DNA of 64,000 bases from Sphingomonadales bacterium 39-57-19 (lineage in GTDB: Bacteria; Pseudomonadota; Alphaproteobacteria; Sphingomonadales; Sphingomonadaceae): contig NCJG01000002.1 in NCBI GenBank assembly GCA_002282385.1, forward strand, positions 186,001 through 250,000. Reading direction: 5' to 3'. This document shows, piece by piece, positions 17,506-26,673 of this stretch. Under the pieces are notes generated by a model. The model saw nothing but the letters and a program-made list of their open reading frames with translations, made no database searches and was not told the origin of the DNA. Positions within the stretch are counted from its first letter, which is position 1. Every line of letters begins with the position of its first letter. A program made the position numbers and the translations under genes.

Positions 17506-17679
17506 TCCGTTTCTCCTTCTCCAATGCGCAGTTATTCAACTATTTTCGGGATTGTAAAGCATCAGCGACATAATGATGTCGGCAATCGATTGTCCCAACA
17601 TCGCAAAGGGTGCGGAAAATCGGGCAGTCTGAAAAATGCGTGATTGACTGTTGGCGGCACAGCGTCATTGGAGGACCAT

Positions 17680-18417
17680 ATGACCACGCGTGAAACCACG
17701 GCTTTCTTGGCCCTCGACGATCTTGATCTCACATTGTCGTTGAGCGACCGATTTATGGTCATGGCTTATGGCGCCATCCAATGGCCATGGTTGCTGCGCA
17801 GCCTCGATGGGGGCCGCAAGAAGGACAAGGCGAAACTGCTCGCTTATCTTGATTTGCCGCAGGATGCGTTGCCCAATTTGGGCAGCTGGAAAGCAGATAC
17901 GCATTTTTTGTGGCACATCGTTTCTGCAATCGAAGAAATGCGCCCGCAACAGGTGGTTGAGCTGGGTTGCGGGGCATCCACTTTCGTCGCGGCGCGGGCA
18001 CTGCAGCTATTTGGTGGCGGAAAAATTGTCAGCTTTGACCAGCACGGGGATTTTGCGTCGACGACGCAGGATTGGATCCGTGACAACAATATGGATGTAG
18101 ACATCCGTCATGCACCCTTGGGACCGCCACCGGCTGGCTGGCCGGGCCATTGGTATCAACTGAGCGATGTGCCGGCTGAAATCGATCTGCTGATCGTCGA
18201 CGGGCCGCCATGGGCCATTCATCCGCATGTGCGCGGTGCGGCGGCGAGCCTATTTTCGCATTTGCGGTCCGGTGGCCGTGTGCTGCTGGACGATGCCGCG
18301 CGCCCCGGCGAGCGTGTCGTCGCCCGCCGGTGGCGCAAAGAGCATCATGATATGGACTTCACGCTCGATAGCCAAGGCGCCAAAGGCACCTTGCTGGGGC
18401 ACAAGCACCCCGCTTAA
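17680..18417 (+). CDS. Class I SAM-dependent methyltransferase-like protein
   Basis: About 245 residues. A Rossmann-type methyltransferase core is visible: VVELGCGASTFVAARAL (motif I), an acidic end to strand 2 at KIVSFDQ, and DLLIVDGPPWAIHP (motif IV). The DGPP motif resembles methyltransferases acting on small molecules or glycans, but the substrate is not predictable. The 60-residue N-terminal helical part (LSLSDRFMVMAYGAIQ, LLAYLDLPQDALP) is not familiar. GGAGGA five bases before the ATG at 17680 decides the start over 17644. The stop shares TTAA with the converging symporter gene. Confidence 0.78.
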   Translation: MTTRETTAFLALDDLDLTLSLSDRFMVMAYGAIQWPWLLRSLDGGRKKDKAKLLAYLDLPQDALPNLGSWKADTHFLWHIVSAIEEMRPQQVVELGCGASTFVAARALQLFGGGKIVSFDQHGDFASTTQDWIRDNNMDVDIRHAPLGPPPAGWPGHWYQLSDVPAEIDLLIVDGPPWAIHPHVRGAAASLFSHLRSGGRVLLDDAARPGERVVARRWRKEHHDMDFTLDSQGAKGTLLGHKHPA

Positions 18418-19757
18418 AGCTTCGTTTTTCGCTTGTCAGTCACCATGTCGCTGGCAAGGTCCAGCCCGGCTTTGCCGTGCGCTGCCGTATGTGTAGGCGC
18501 ATGCAATGGCTCGACAAACTCGGGCTCTTCGACCTCAAGCATGCCTTCCCATTTGGTGATGACGGACGTTGCCACGGCGTTACCAACGACGTTGGTTGCG
18601 GTCCGGCCCATGTCGAGGAACTGGTCGATCGCGAGGATCAAGGCAACACCTTCGACAGGCAAGTCGAACATCGCCAGCGTGCCGGTAATGACCACCAACG
18701 ATGCGCGGGGCACAGCGGCCACGCCCTTTGATGAAATCATGAGCGTCAGGAGGATCAGGATCTGCGTTCCGATCGGCAAATCAATGCCGTACGCTTGCGC
18801 GATGAAGATGGTCGCGAAGCTCATATACATCATCGAACCATCAAGGTTGAAGCTGTAGCCCAATGGCAGCATGAAGCCCGAGATCCGGCGCGGGACGCCG
18901 AAACGATCAAGCTGTTCAAACAATTTCGGCAAAGCCGCTTCGCTGGACGCGGTCGAAAATGCGATGAGCATCGGCTCGCGGATATAGCGGATGAGTGTCC
19001 AAATGCGTCGGCCGAGGAAAATCGCACCAAGCGACAAAAGGATCGTCCACAACAATGCGAGCGACAGGTAGAATTCACCCACGAGCTCAAGATAGGTCAG
19101 CAAAATCGCTAGGCCGCTCTTGGAAACCACGGCAGCCAGTGCGCCAAAAACCGCAACAGGCGCATAACGCATCACATAATGCGTGATTTGTAGCATCATT
19201 TCAGCAAGGGCTTCTGCGCCACGAACGAGCGGTGCACCTTTTTCGCCCAGAGCGGACAAAGCTATGCCAGCGAACAATGCGAACACCAAAATTTGCAAAA
19301 TATTGTTCGTCGCCATCGCTTCGAACGCATTTTTTGGGAAAATCGACAGGATGAAATCCCAGAAGTCGAGTTTTTTGACCTCGCCAATCGTGGCAGCGGC
19401 ATTGGTGATGGTATCGACCGGCGCACCGATGCCTGGCTGGAGCAGGTTCACCATCAACAGTCCAAGGCCAATCGAGATGAAGCTGGCGACGACGAACCAC
19501 GAGATGGCGCGAAACCCAATTCGGCCCAGCGCACTGCTGTCACCCATGTGCGCAATACCGACGACGATGGTCGACAGGATCAGCGGCGCGACCAAAAGCT
19601 TGATGAGATTAAGGAAAATATCCGAAAGCAGTTTGAACGTCTTGGTGAGATATTCGAACTGCATACTGTCCTGCGCGAAACTGACATGGACCGTGTAACC
19701 CACGGCTACGCCGAGGATCATCCCCACCAAAATCCATAATGTAAGCCGTTTATCCAC
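18414..19757 (-). CDS. Dicarboxylate/amino acid:cation symporter (DAACS family, GltP/DctA-like)
   Basis: About 447 residues with the DAACS fold: eight transmembrane helices and two re-entrant hairpins. The signature stretches SSEAALPKLFEQLDRFGVP, the helix-7 LPLGYSFNLDGSMMY segment and HP2 with SSKGVAAVPRASLVV are clear. Such carriers bring glutamate, aspartate or C4-dicarboxylates across the inner membrane with protons or sodium. A GTG at 19757 is favoured because GGGAGG lies six bases upstream; a TTG six bases earlier would touch it. Divergent NAD-glutamate dehydrogenase 186 bases away suggests glutamate is the substrate. Confidence 0.88.
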   Translation of the reverse strand: MDKRLTLWILVGMILGVAVGYTVHVSFAQDSMQFEYLTKTFKLLSDIFLNLIKLLVAPLILSTIVVGIAHMGDSSALGRIGFRAISWFVVASFISIGLGLLMVNLLQPGIGAPVDTITNAAATIGEVKKLDFWDFILSIFPKNAFEAMATNNILQILVFALFAGIALSALGEKGAPLVRGAEALAEMMLQITHYVMRYAPVAVFGALAAVVSKSGLAILLTYLELVGEFYLSLALLWTILLSLGAIFLGRRIWTLIRYIREPMLIAFSTASSEAALPKLFEQLDRFGVPRRISGFMLPLGYSFNLDGSMMYMSFATIFIAQAYGIDLPIGTQILILLTLMISSKGVAAVPRASLVVITGTLAMFDLPVEGVALILAIDQFLDMGRTATNVVGNAVATSVITKWEGMLEVEEPEFVEPLHAPTHTAAHGKAGLDLASDMVTDKRKTKL

Positions 19758-19865
19758 GCACAACCTCCCATATTCTTAACTTTTGCTTACGCTACACAGG
19801 AGTAATGACTGTCGCAACAAGTTACAAACGCGACTTGTTTAAGCACTCGAACGGCGTCATAAGCC

Positions 19866-19882
19866 TTGTAATAAAATTACAA
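19866..19882. promoter_or_regulatory. Possible operator between the symporter and NAD-GDH genes
   Basis: TTGTAAT (19866-19872) and ATTACAA (19876-19882) form a perfect 7-3-7 inverted repeat in the divergent intergenic region, 61 bases before the dehydrogenase start. Symmetry and position suit a dimeric repressor or an Lrp/AsnC-type regulator. The binding protein is unknown. Confidence 0.4.
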
Positions 19883-19943
19883 CGTATTTTTGTCGTTGAA
19901 CATGGCACTTAACCACATGCTTGCGGGCTCAGGAGATGATTTC

Positions 19944-22900
19944 ATGGCGGCCGCCAAAATTGCAAAAACTACCGGAAAACTGGACAAAAGCCTGCTGAAG
20001 GCAATGATTTCGGCGTTCGCTGAAACGGCGCTGCCCGGCGAAAATGAAGGTTTTGATGCCAAGGCAACGGAAGAGGCCGCCCGGTTCACTATTGAAACGG
20101 GTCTCCATCGCAAAGCTGGCACTGCCGCCATCGCGCTCGATAGCTTCACCGATGCGCAGGGCCGTTTGATGATGCGGATTGCGCTCAACAATGACGACAT
20201 GCCATTTTTGGTGGATTCGGTCTCCGCCGCCGTTGCCGCAAATGGCATATCCGTCAAACGCATCATTCACCCCGTGTTGAGTGTCGTCCGCGATGATGCC
20301 CTGACGCTCACCGATCTCGGCCGGAAGCGTGTGGACGGTCAGGCCCGGGAATCTTTCATCTATCTCGAAACGGAACGGGTCGACGCGCGGGAGCGCCGGC
20401 AGCTTGAAATGCACCTCGCCGCCGTTCTGGCCGATGTGCGTGGTGCGGTTACCGACTGGCGCGATATGCTCGCGGCGTTGTCGGCTGACGCTGACAGCCT
20501 GCCCGAAAGCGAGGGCGCTGCGCTCCTTCGTTGGTTCTCCAAAAATAATATGACGGTTCTGGCGCACGAACAGATCAGCCGTGATGGCACGCGGTCCGAC
20601 CGCCTTGGTCTATCGCGCGTGACCGATGCACCGGTTCTTGCAGAAGACAGCGTTGGCCTTGCGATCAAATGGTTTGAAGACGGCGGCGTCGCACCGCTGG
20701 TGCTTAAATCCAACCGGGTTTCGACGGTGCACCGTAATGTCCAGCTGGATCTAATCGTCATTCCCGTTGTAACCGGCGACCGCATTACGGGCGTAGCGGT
20801 CACTGCAGGGCTTTGGACGAGCGCAGCACTCGCAACTACCCCAGAGGCGATACCCGTGCTGAGAACGCATCTGGCAGCGCTTATGGAGCGGTTTGGCTTT
20901 GACCCTTCGGGGCACGCGGGCAAGGCGATGGCACATGCACTGACGGCGCTGCCCCACGATCTTTTGGTTGCGCTAAAATTGGATGATCTGGAACGAGTCA
21001 CACTGACCGCGATGTCGCTTACCGATCGCCCACGGCCGAAGCTGATTGCGCTGCGGTCGCCGCTTGGCCGCCATCTCTACATTTTCGTCTGGTTGCCCCG
21101 CGATGACGTCTCGACCGGTATTCGCAAGCAGATCCAGAATATGCTCATAGATGCCACAGGCGGTAGCTTGCTCGGCTGGACGATTGGCTTGGAGGATGGC
21201 GGCGTCGCCTTGCTGCGCTACACGCTCGACCTGCCAGATCGCGACCAAAAGGTCGACGAGGCCGTGCTTGATGACAAAGTCGAGCTTATGGTGCGCGGAT
21301 GGGAGCCTGCGGTCGAAGCGGCGCTCGCGTCGCTGACCGACGAAAAGCGCGCGGCCGCCATGCTCGTGCGGTACGGCGCCGGTTTCCCCGCCAATTATCG
21401 CAGCACCTATTCTACCGAAGAAGCCGCCCGTGATATGGTCGGCCTGCTGACCATGGAGCGCGACCACAGTAAAGTCACCCGGCTGTTCGTCGACGGCGAT
21501 AAGCTTCGCCTAAAAATCTACAGCGGCGGCGGCGCGCTTCCGCTCAGTGATGTTGTCCCGGCGCTCGAGAATTTCGGTTTCGACGTTTTGGAAGAATTGC
21601 CCAGCGCATTGGGCGACGGCAATTATATCCATGATTTCCGATTGTCGCTGCGCGGCGGCGATGTGGCAGCGGTGATGAAACGTCCGCACGTCATTGAAGG
21701 CGCGCTGAGCCAGGTTTTGGATGGCAGCTTTGAAAATGATGTCTTTAACCAGTTGGTGACGGTCGGCGGTCTCGATCCGCAGTCGGTTATCTGGCTGCGG
21801 GCATGGTATCGCTATTTGCGTCAAACTGGCGTGACCTACGGCATGCCGACTGTGGTGTCGGCCCTGGCCAAAAACGCCAATGTCACGCGTTCGATCATTG
21901 CCCTGTTCGACGTCCGGCATAACCCGGCCCATTCCGGTGACCGCGAAAAAGAGATCACCAAATATGTGAAGTCGATCAACACAGACTTGGCCGCAGTATC
22001 GGCCATCGACGAAGACCGCATATTGCGCCGTTTCTTGGCGATCGTTTTGGCGACGGTCCGTACCAACGCCTTTTCGGCGGCTGCAGCAGAAGCGCTGGCG
22101 TTTAAGCTTGATTGCGCGAAAGTTCCCGGCCTTCCTGCGCCGCTGCCATGGCGCGAAGTGTTCGTATATTCGCCGCGTGTCGAAGGCATTCACTTACGCG
22201 CTGGCCCCGTGGCGCGTGGCGGTCTGCGCTGGTCAGACCGGCGCGACGATTTCCGCACGGAAGTTCTTGGTTTGATGAAGGCGCAGCGCGTTAAAAACGC
22301 CGTGATCGTGCCGACAGGCGCCAAGGGTGGCTTTTACCCCAAACGGCTACCCGACATGCGCATCGACCGTGATGCGTGGTTTGCCGAAGGCACGGAGGCC
22401 TATAAAATATTCATCCGCACCTTGCTGTCGATTACTGACAACATCGTCAACGACCGTATCGTGCATCCCGACAATGTCGTCATTCATGACGGGGATGATC
22501 CCTATTTCGTTGTTGCCGCTGACAAGGGCACGGCGACATTTTCCGACACCGCAAACGCCATCGCGCTTGAGCGCAATTTCTGGTTGGGCGATGCTTTCGC
22601 CAGCGGCGGCTCGGTTGGATATGACCATAAGGCGATGGGCATCACCGCCAAGGGGGGCTGGCTTTCGGTCCAGCGCCATTTCGCCGAAATGGGTATCGAC
22701 GTGCAAAAGGAACCTGTCACGGTCGCGGGCGTCGGTGACATGTCCGGCGACGTTTTTGGCAACGGCATGCTGCTTTCGAAAACATTGAAGTTGGTCGCCG
22801 CATTCGACCACCGCCACATCTTTTTTGATCCCGATCCCGACCCAGCGGTCAGCTGGAAAGAACGTCAGCGTTTGTTCAATCTGCCGCGTTCGAGCTGGCT

Positions 22901-24593
22901 CGATTATGACAGAAAGCTGATTTCCAAGGGTGGCGGCGTATTCGCGCGCACCGAAAAATCCATCAAAATTTCACCTGAAATCAGGGCATTATTGGGCATT
23001 AATGCGAAAGAGATTGAACCGTCGGCCTTGATGACCGCGATATTGAAGGCGCCAGTGCAGCTGATGTGGTTTGGCGGGATTGGAACCTATATTAAGGACC
23101 GAAGCGAAGGCCATTTGGATGTCGGCGACCCGGGCAATGACGCGATCCGCGTCAATGGTGCGGACGTTCAGGCAAAGGTCATCGGCGAAGGTGCCAACCT
23201 TGGCGTCACACAGGCGGGGCGTATTGGCTACGCATTGCGCGGGGGCCGGATCAACACCGACTTCATCGACAACAGCGCCGGCGTGGACTGTTCGGATAAT
23301 GAGGTGAACATAAAAATCGCGCTGAATGCGCAAATGCGTGCCGGCAAGTTGAAGGAACCTGCGCGCAACGTGCTGCTCGCCGATATGACCGATGCCGTTG
23401 CGCATTTGGTGCTTGAGGACAATCGCCTGCAAACGCTCGCGCTTTCCATTGCCGAAACCGGCGGGGCAGGGGATTTGCCAGCCTATGTCCGGCTCATTGA
23501 AATCTTCGAAGGATCTGGCAAGCTTGACCGTGCGGTTGAGGGGCTCGCCCCGAACGAAGAACTGTTCCGGCGCGCAAGTGAAGGACGTGGTCTGACCCGG
23601 CCTGAATTGGCCGTGCTGCTTTCGACGGCAAAGCTTGCGGCGCAAGGCGGCGTTGAGGACGCGCCTTTGGCACAAGATGCCTCAATGGACAGTGAACTGC
23701 TGGCGGCGTTTCCAGAGGCGATGGTCAAGGCGCACAAAAGCGCGATCTTGTCGCACCGTTTGCGCAAGGAAATCATCGCGACCAAATTGGCAAACCGCAT
23801 GATCAACCGGCTGGGCATGCTGCACCCGTTTGAACTTGCTGAGGAAGAGGGTTGCGGCCTTGGTGATGTTGCGGCGGCGTTCGCCATTGCCGAGCGCATC
23901 TATGATCTGCCTTCGCTGTGGCAGGCCATCGATACGACACCGATGCCGGAAGCAACGCGGCTGATGTTATTCAATCAAGCGGCCGTTGAAATACGTGCGC
24001 AGATGGCGGACATCATTCGCAACGCGCATGAAGGGCGCGATGTCAGTGCCGCCACCGCGGTATATGCCCCCGTCGTGCAGAAATTGTCTGCCGCGCTTGA
24101 AGGGTTGTTGCCCAATGATGTGCGGCTTCAGACGGAACGTTTTGGCACCCGGCTCACGGAAAATGGTGCGCCACGCAAAATTGCCGATCGGCTTGTTGAA
24201 TTGGCGCAGTTGGATGGTGCGATTGGCCTCGCGGCGTTGTCATCGACTCAAAAGGGTGATGTGACCGCGCTTACGCGTGCGTTTACCGCTTTAGGCGATG
24301 CGCTGGGCCTCAGCTGGGCGCAAGGGGCGGCCATGCAGATTGATCCGCATGACCCGTGGGAACGATTGCTGGTTGCGGGTTTGGCGCGCGATTTCCAGAC
24401 GATGCGTTTGGATTTCCTACGCCGCCGTGCCGCGAAGAAGCCGCTCGAGGATGCACAGGATTGGCTGCAAGCCAACGCCGTGCGCGTGCGCGCATTCAAG
24501 GCGATGGTGGACCGCGCCCGCATGGCAGGCATACCAACGCCCGCGATGCTGGCACAGGTTGCCGGTCAGGCAAGGGTGCTATTGGGGCGTTAA
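19944..24593 (+). CDS. gdhB: NAD-specific glutamate dehydrogenase, large type
   Basis: A 1549-residue member of the giant NAD-GDH class (about 180 kDa), which oxidises glutamate to 2-oxoglutarate and ammonium. A long N-terminal part with ACT-like segments is followed by the catalytic core: GGLRWSDRRDDFRTEVLGL, IVPTGAKGGFYPKR and the nucleotide-binding VAGVGDMSGDVFGNGML. The C-terminal 500 residues are the helical region of this class. AGGAGA eight bases before the ATG at 19944 decides the start; an upstream in-frame codon at 19890 has no such site. It is divergent from a glutamate-type symporter, and probably works with it and with PutA in amino-acid catabolism. Confidence 0.93.
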   Translation: MAAAKIAKTTGKLDKSLLKAMISAFAETALPGENEGFDAKATEEAARFTIETGLHRKAGTAAIALDSFTDAQGRLMMRIALNNDDMPFLVDSVSAAVAANGISVKRIIHPVLSVVRDDALTLTDLGRKRVDGQARESFIYLETERVDARERRQLEMHLAAVLADVRGAVTDWRDMLAALSADADSLPESEGAALLRWFSKNNMTVLAHEQISRDGTRSDRLGLSRVTDAPVLAEDSVGLAIKWFEDGGVAPLVLKSNRVSTVHRNVQLDLIVIPVVTGDRITGVAVTAGLWTSAALATTPEAIPVLRTHLAALMERFGFDPSGHAGKAMAHALTALPHDLLVALKLDDLERVTLTAMSLTDRPRPKLIALRSPLGRHLYIFVWLPRDDVSTGIRKQIQNMLIDATGGSLLGWTIGLEDGGVALLRYTLDLPDRDQKVDEAVLDDKVELMVRGWEPAVEAALASLTDEKRAAAMLVRYGAGFPANYRSTYSTEEAARDMVGLLTMERDHSKVTRLFVDGDKLRLKIYSGGGALPLSDVVPALENFGFDVLEELPSALGDGNYIHDFRLSLRGGDVAAVMKRPHVIEGALSQVLDGSFENDVFNQLVTVGGLDPQSVIWLRAWYRYLRQTGVTYGMPTVVSALAKNANVTRSIIALFDVRHNPAHSGDREKEITKYVKSINTDLAAVSAIDEDRILRRFLAIVLATVRTNAFSAAAAEALAFKLDCAKVPGLPAPLPWREVFVYSPRVEGIHLRAGPVARGGLRWSDRRDDFRTEVLGLMKAQRVKNAVIVPTGAKGGFYPKRLPDMRIDRDAWFAEGTEAYKIFIRTLLSITDNIVNDRIVHPDNVVIHDGDDPYFVVAADKGTATFSDTANAIALERNFWLGDAFASGGSVGYDHKAMGITAKGGWLSVQRHFAEMGIDVQKEPVTVAGVGDMSGDVFGNGMLLSKTLKLVAAFDHRHIFFDPDPDPAVSWKERQRLFNLPRSSWLDYDRKLISKGGGVFARTEKSIKISPEIRALLGINAKEIEPSALMTAILKAPVQLMWFGGIGTYIKDRSEGHLDVGDPGNDAIRVNGADVQAKVIGEGANLGVTQAGRIGYALRGGRINTDFIDNSAGVDCSDNEVNIKIALNAQMRAGKLKEPARNVLLADMTDAVAHLVLEDNRLQTLALSIAETGGAGDLPAYVRLIEIFEGSGKLDRAVEGLAPNEELFRRASEGRGLTRPELAVLLSTAKLAAQGGVEDAPLAQDASMDSELLAAFPEAMVKAHKSAILSHRLRKEIIATKLANRMINRLGMLHPFELAEEEGCGLGDVAAAFAIAERIYDLPSLWQAIDTTPMPEATRLMLFNQAAVEIRAQMADIIRNAHEGRDVSAATAVYAPVVQKLSAALEGLLPNDVRLQTERFGTRLTENGAPRKIADRLVELAQLDGAIGLAALSSTQKGDVTALTRAFTALGDALGLSWAQGAAMQIDPHDPWERLLVAGLARDFQTMRLDFLRRRAAKKPLEDAQDWLQANAVRVRAFKAMVDRARMAGIPTPAMLAQVAGQARVLLGR

Positions 24594-24597
24594 GCCT

Positions 24598-24726
24598 CTA
24601 GCTCTTGGATGGAGCCAGCCCGGCGGGGTTGCCTTTGGTTGAGGGGTTCGACGCATTTTGCTTTTTGGGCCCCTCGGCCTTTGGTTTGCGGACTTCGCGG
24701 TTCGATTTCTTTTGGCTCTTTGCCAT
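24598..24726 (-). CDS. 42-residue basic peptide of unknown function
   Basis: A short gene encoding 42 residues, starting MAKSQKKSNREVRKPKAE and ending GLAPSKS. About a quarter of the residues are Lys or Arg, with several Pro and Asn, and there are no hydrophobic segments or cysteines. AAAGGAAAA lies at good spacing before the ATG. Similar tiny Lys-rich 'K-S-N-R-E-x-R-K-P-K' proteins recur in alphaproteobacteria as hypothetical proteins, so I regard it as a real conserved gene, though without a search. Being so basic, it may bind nucleic acid; that is a guess. It converges on NAD-GDH with four bases between the stops. Confidence 0.65.
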   Translation of the reverse strand: MAKSQKKSNREVRKPKAEGPKKQNASNPSTKGNPAGLAPSKS

Positions 24727-24768
24727 GATGTTTTCCTTTCGGGGGTGGAGGGGACAACGCGCAAAGCG

Positions 24769-24793
24769 CCGGATCGTTCACGCGAACGTCCGG
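24769..24793. other. Hairpin upstream of the 42-residue gene
   Basis: CCGGA (24769-24773) and CGTTC (24775-24779) pair with GAACG (24784-24788) and TCCGG (24789-24793), a ten-pair stem with a single bulged T and an ACGC loop. It lies 43 bases before the start of the basic peptide gene, in its leader or promoter, and downstream of nothing on the + strand except NAD-GDH. Confidence 0.4.
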
Positions 24794-24854
24794 TGAGCCT
24801 TATTTATATGCACGAAAGGAACCCGTTATAAGGGCACCCACCGAAATGAGGTGA

Positions 24855-25448
24855 TTAAGCGACTGCCTCTGCGTCACGCTTATAAATGCTGTTGAGCGGA
24901 TGGCGGAACAGCTTCGTCACCATGGGTTCGAAAAACTCCAATGGCAGCGTGTCATATTCGGGATCGAACGATGGGCAGTCATATTTGTCGATGAATTCTT
25001 CGGTGTCAGCAAACCATTCATGACCGCGGAACTTTTCGCGCATGTCCCGATCAAGCCCAAGATAGTGGAAGAAGTTGTGACCTTGGAAAATGCCGTGGTT
25101 TTGGACAATCCAGTGGAGCTTTTCGGAAACGAACGGCTTTAATATGGCCGCAGCAATGTCTGGGTGGTTTGCCGCGCCAAGAGTGTCGCCAATGTCGTGC
25201 AGCAGCGCCATGACGACATAATCCTCGTCGCGTCCATCACGATGGGCCCGCGTCGCGGTTTGCAAGGAATGGGTCAACCGGTCCACCGCGAAGCCACCAA
25301 AATCGCCATCGAGCAGTCGAAGATGGTCCAATATCCGTTGCCCGCCATTTTGCGAGAACGGGATATTGTGCCGCATGATGATTTGCCAATCTTCTTGCGT
25401 GCTCTGTGACATGTCGTGGAAATTTGCGCGGTCTTCGTGGTTGTTCAT
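24855..25448 (-). CDS. HD-domain protein, PhnZ/MIOX-like
   Basis: A 197-residue soluble HD-domain protein. Candidate metal ligands are in DRLTHSLQTATRAH, the HD pair in VMALLHDIGDTLG, His in GAANHPDIAA, and His in WIVQNHGIFQGH. The FFHYLGLDRDMREKFRG and DCPSFDPEYDTLPLEFFEP segments mark a distinct subfamily. HD proteins of this shape include hydrolases and also mixed-valent di-iron oxygenases such as PhnZ and myo-inositol oxygenase, so either chemistry is possible. No phosphonate or inositol genes are nearby to decide. It is monocistronic and divergent from a sensor kinase gene. Confidence 0.75.
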   Translation of the reverse strand: MNNHEDRANFHDMSQSTQEDWQIIMRHNIPFSQNGGQRILDHLRLLDGDFGGFAVDRLTHSLQTATRAHRDGRDEDYVVMALLHDIGDTLGAANHPDIAAAILKPFVSEKLHWIVQNHGIFQGHNFFHYLGLDRDMREKFRGHEWFADTEEFIDKYDCPSFDPEYDTLPLEFFEPMVTKLFRHPLNSIYKRDAEAVA

Positions 25449-25536
25449 GGTCTTTATCCTCTCCCCAAAACCCTATCATGTCCTTGTGATGAAACAAGTG
25501 CTTCATGCGCGCGCAAAATGCGGCTAGACCGAATTT

Positions 25537-26673
25537 ATGGCGGTACTTGAGCTTACAGACAAACCCTTCTTTGCCGATAAAAATCGCGCGTTTTGGAATC
25601 TCCATTCAGCCGGATGGGCAGGCGCAGTCATTTTGCGCGCTGCGTCGGGTATTGCCCAGGGGCAGCCCGTCAGCTTCCTTGTGCCCATCCTGATATCAGC
25701 GGTCACCGGCTATTCGATCACGCTTTTGCTATCGGTTATTTACCGATTTCTGATTGATCAGCGGCCATTTATTACGTGGAGCTTGACGTTCGTCGCGGTG
25801 TCCTTGGCGACCATTGGCTACGCGTATATGGACGTGTGGGTGCTTCAAACCATTCGTGATGGGGTGGATGAAACGCCCTTTGCGCAGTTATGGCTGGCTG
25901 CGATCTATATCAACTCGGTGCTGTTGGCGGCCTGGTCCGCGCTGTATTACGCTATCAATTATTTCGTGCGCGCTGAAGAACAAGCGGACCAGATGATGCG
26001 GCTTGAGGCGCAGGCTACCAGCGCGCAGTTGACGATGTTGCGATATCAATTGAACCCGCATTTCCTGTTCAACACATTGAACAGCATATCGACGCTCGTG
26101 CTGCTGAAGCAGACCGAGCAGGCAAATGCCATGTTGTCGCGGCTATCGTCATTTTTGCGCTTCACCCTCATCAACGAAGCGGCGGCCAAGGTGCCTCTGA
26201 CGCAAGAGATCGAGACGTTGAAGCTCTATCTCGATATTGAAAAGATGCGTTTTGAAGAACGGCTGCGGACATATTTCACGATTGAACCCGCTGTCGAAAA
26301 CGCTCTGGTGCCCTCACTTCTCCTGCAGCCATTGGTGGAAAATGCCATCAAATATGCCGTGACGCCGAAAGAAGAGGGCGCTGACATTTCCGTGACCGCT
26401 CAACTCGTCGGTCAAAGAGTGCGGATTACCGTATCGGATACAGGACCGGGCTTGCAGCCGGGGCAGCAAGATCACAGCCTCTCCACCGGTGTTGGCATGG
26501 CCAACACCCGCGAGCGACTTTCACAAGCTTATGGCGACGATCAACGCTTTGAACATTATGTAAAAGCGGGCGGAGGATTTGAGGTTTTGCTGGAACTACC
26601 ATATCAAAGCCGGATTATAGCAGGGGAAGACAATCAAACGGGGGCTAAGCAGCAAGGACAAATATCCGCATGA
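25537..26673 (+). CDS. LytS-type sensor histidine kinase
   Basis: A 378-residue membrane kinase. Four transmembrane helices (about residues 26-140) form a small sensor without an obvious extracellular domain. The His_kinase (PF06580-type) region follows with RYQLNPHFLFNTLNS, phosphoacceptor His175. The ATPase domain shows LLLQPLVENAIKYAV (N-box), DTGPGLQPG and GVGMANTRERL. It should phosphorylate the LytTR regulator encoded next, with which it overlaps by four bases (ATGA), indicating translational coupling. The signal is unknown. Confidence 0.9.
   Translation: MAVLELTDKPFFADKNRAFWNLHSAGWAGAVILRAASGIAQGQPVSFLVPILISAVTGYSITLLLSVIYRFLIDQRPFITWSLTFVAVSLATIGYAYMDVWVLQTIRDGVDETPFAQLWLAAIYINSVLLAAWSALYYAINYFVRAEEQADQMMRLEAQATSAQLTMLRYQLNPHFLFNTLNSISTLVLLKQTEQANAMLSRLSSFLRFTLINEAAAKVPLTQEIETLKLYLDIEKMRFEERLRTYFTIEPAVENALVPSLLLQPLVENAIKYAVTPKEEGADISVTAQLVGQRVRITVSDTGPGLQPGQQDHSLSTGVGMANTRERLSQAYGDDQRFEHYVKAGGGFEVLLELPYQSRIIAGEDNQTGAKQQGQISA

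Noticed and set aside
19750-19758. DnaA-box-like TTATCCACG
   Set aside because: A single near-match located at the symporter start codon; no cluster of boxes, AT-rich unwinding element or origin-type genes nearby.
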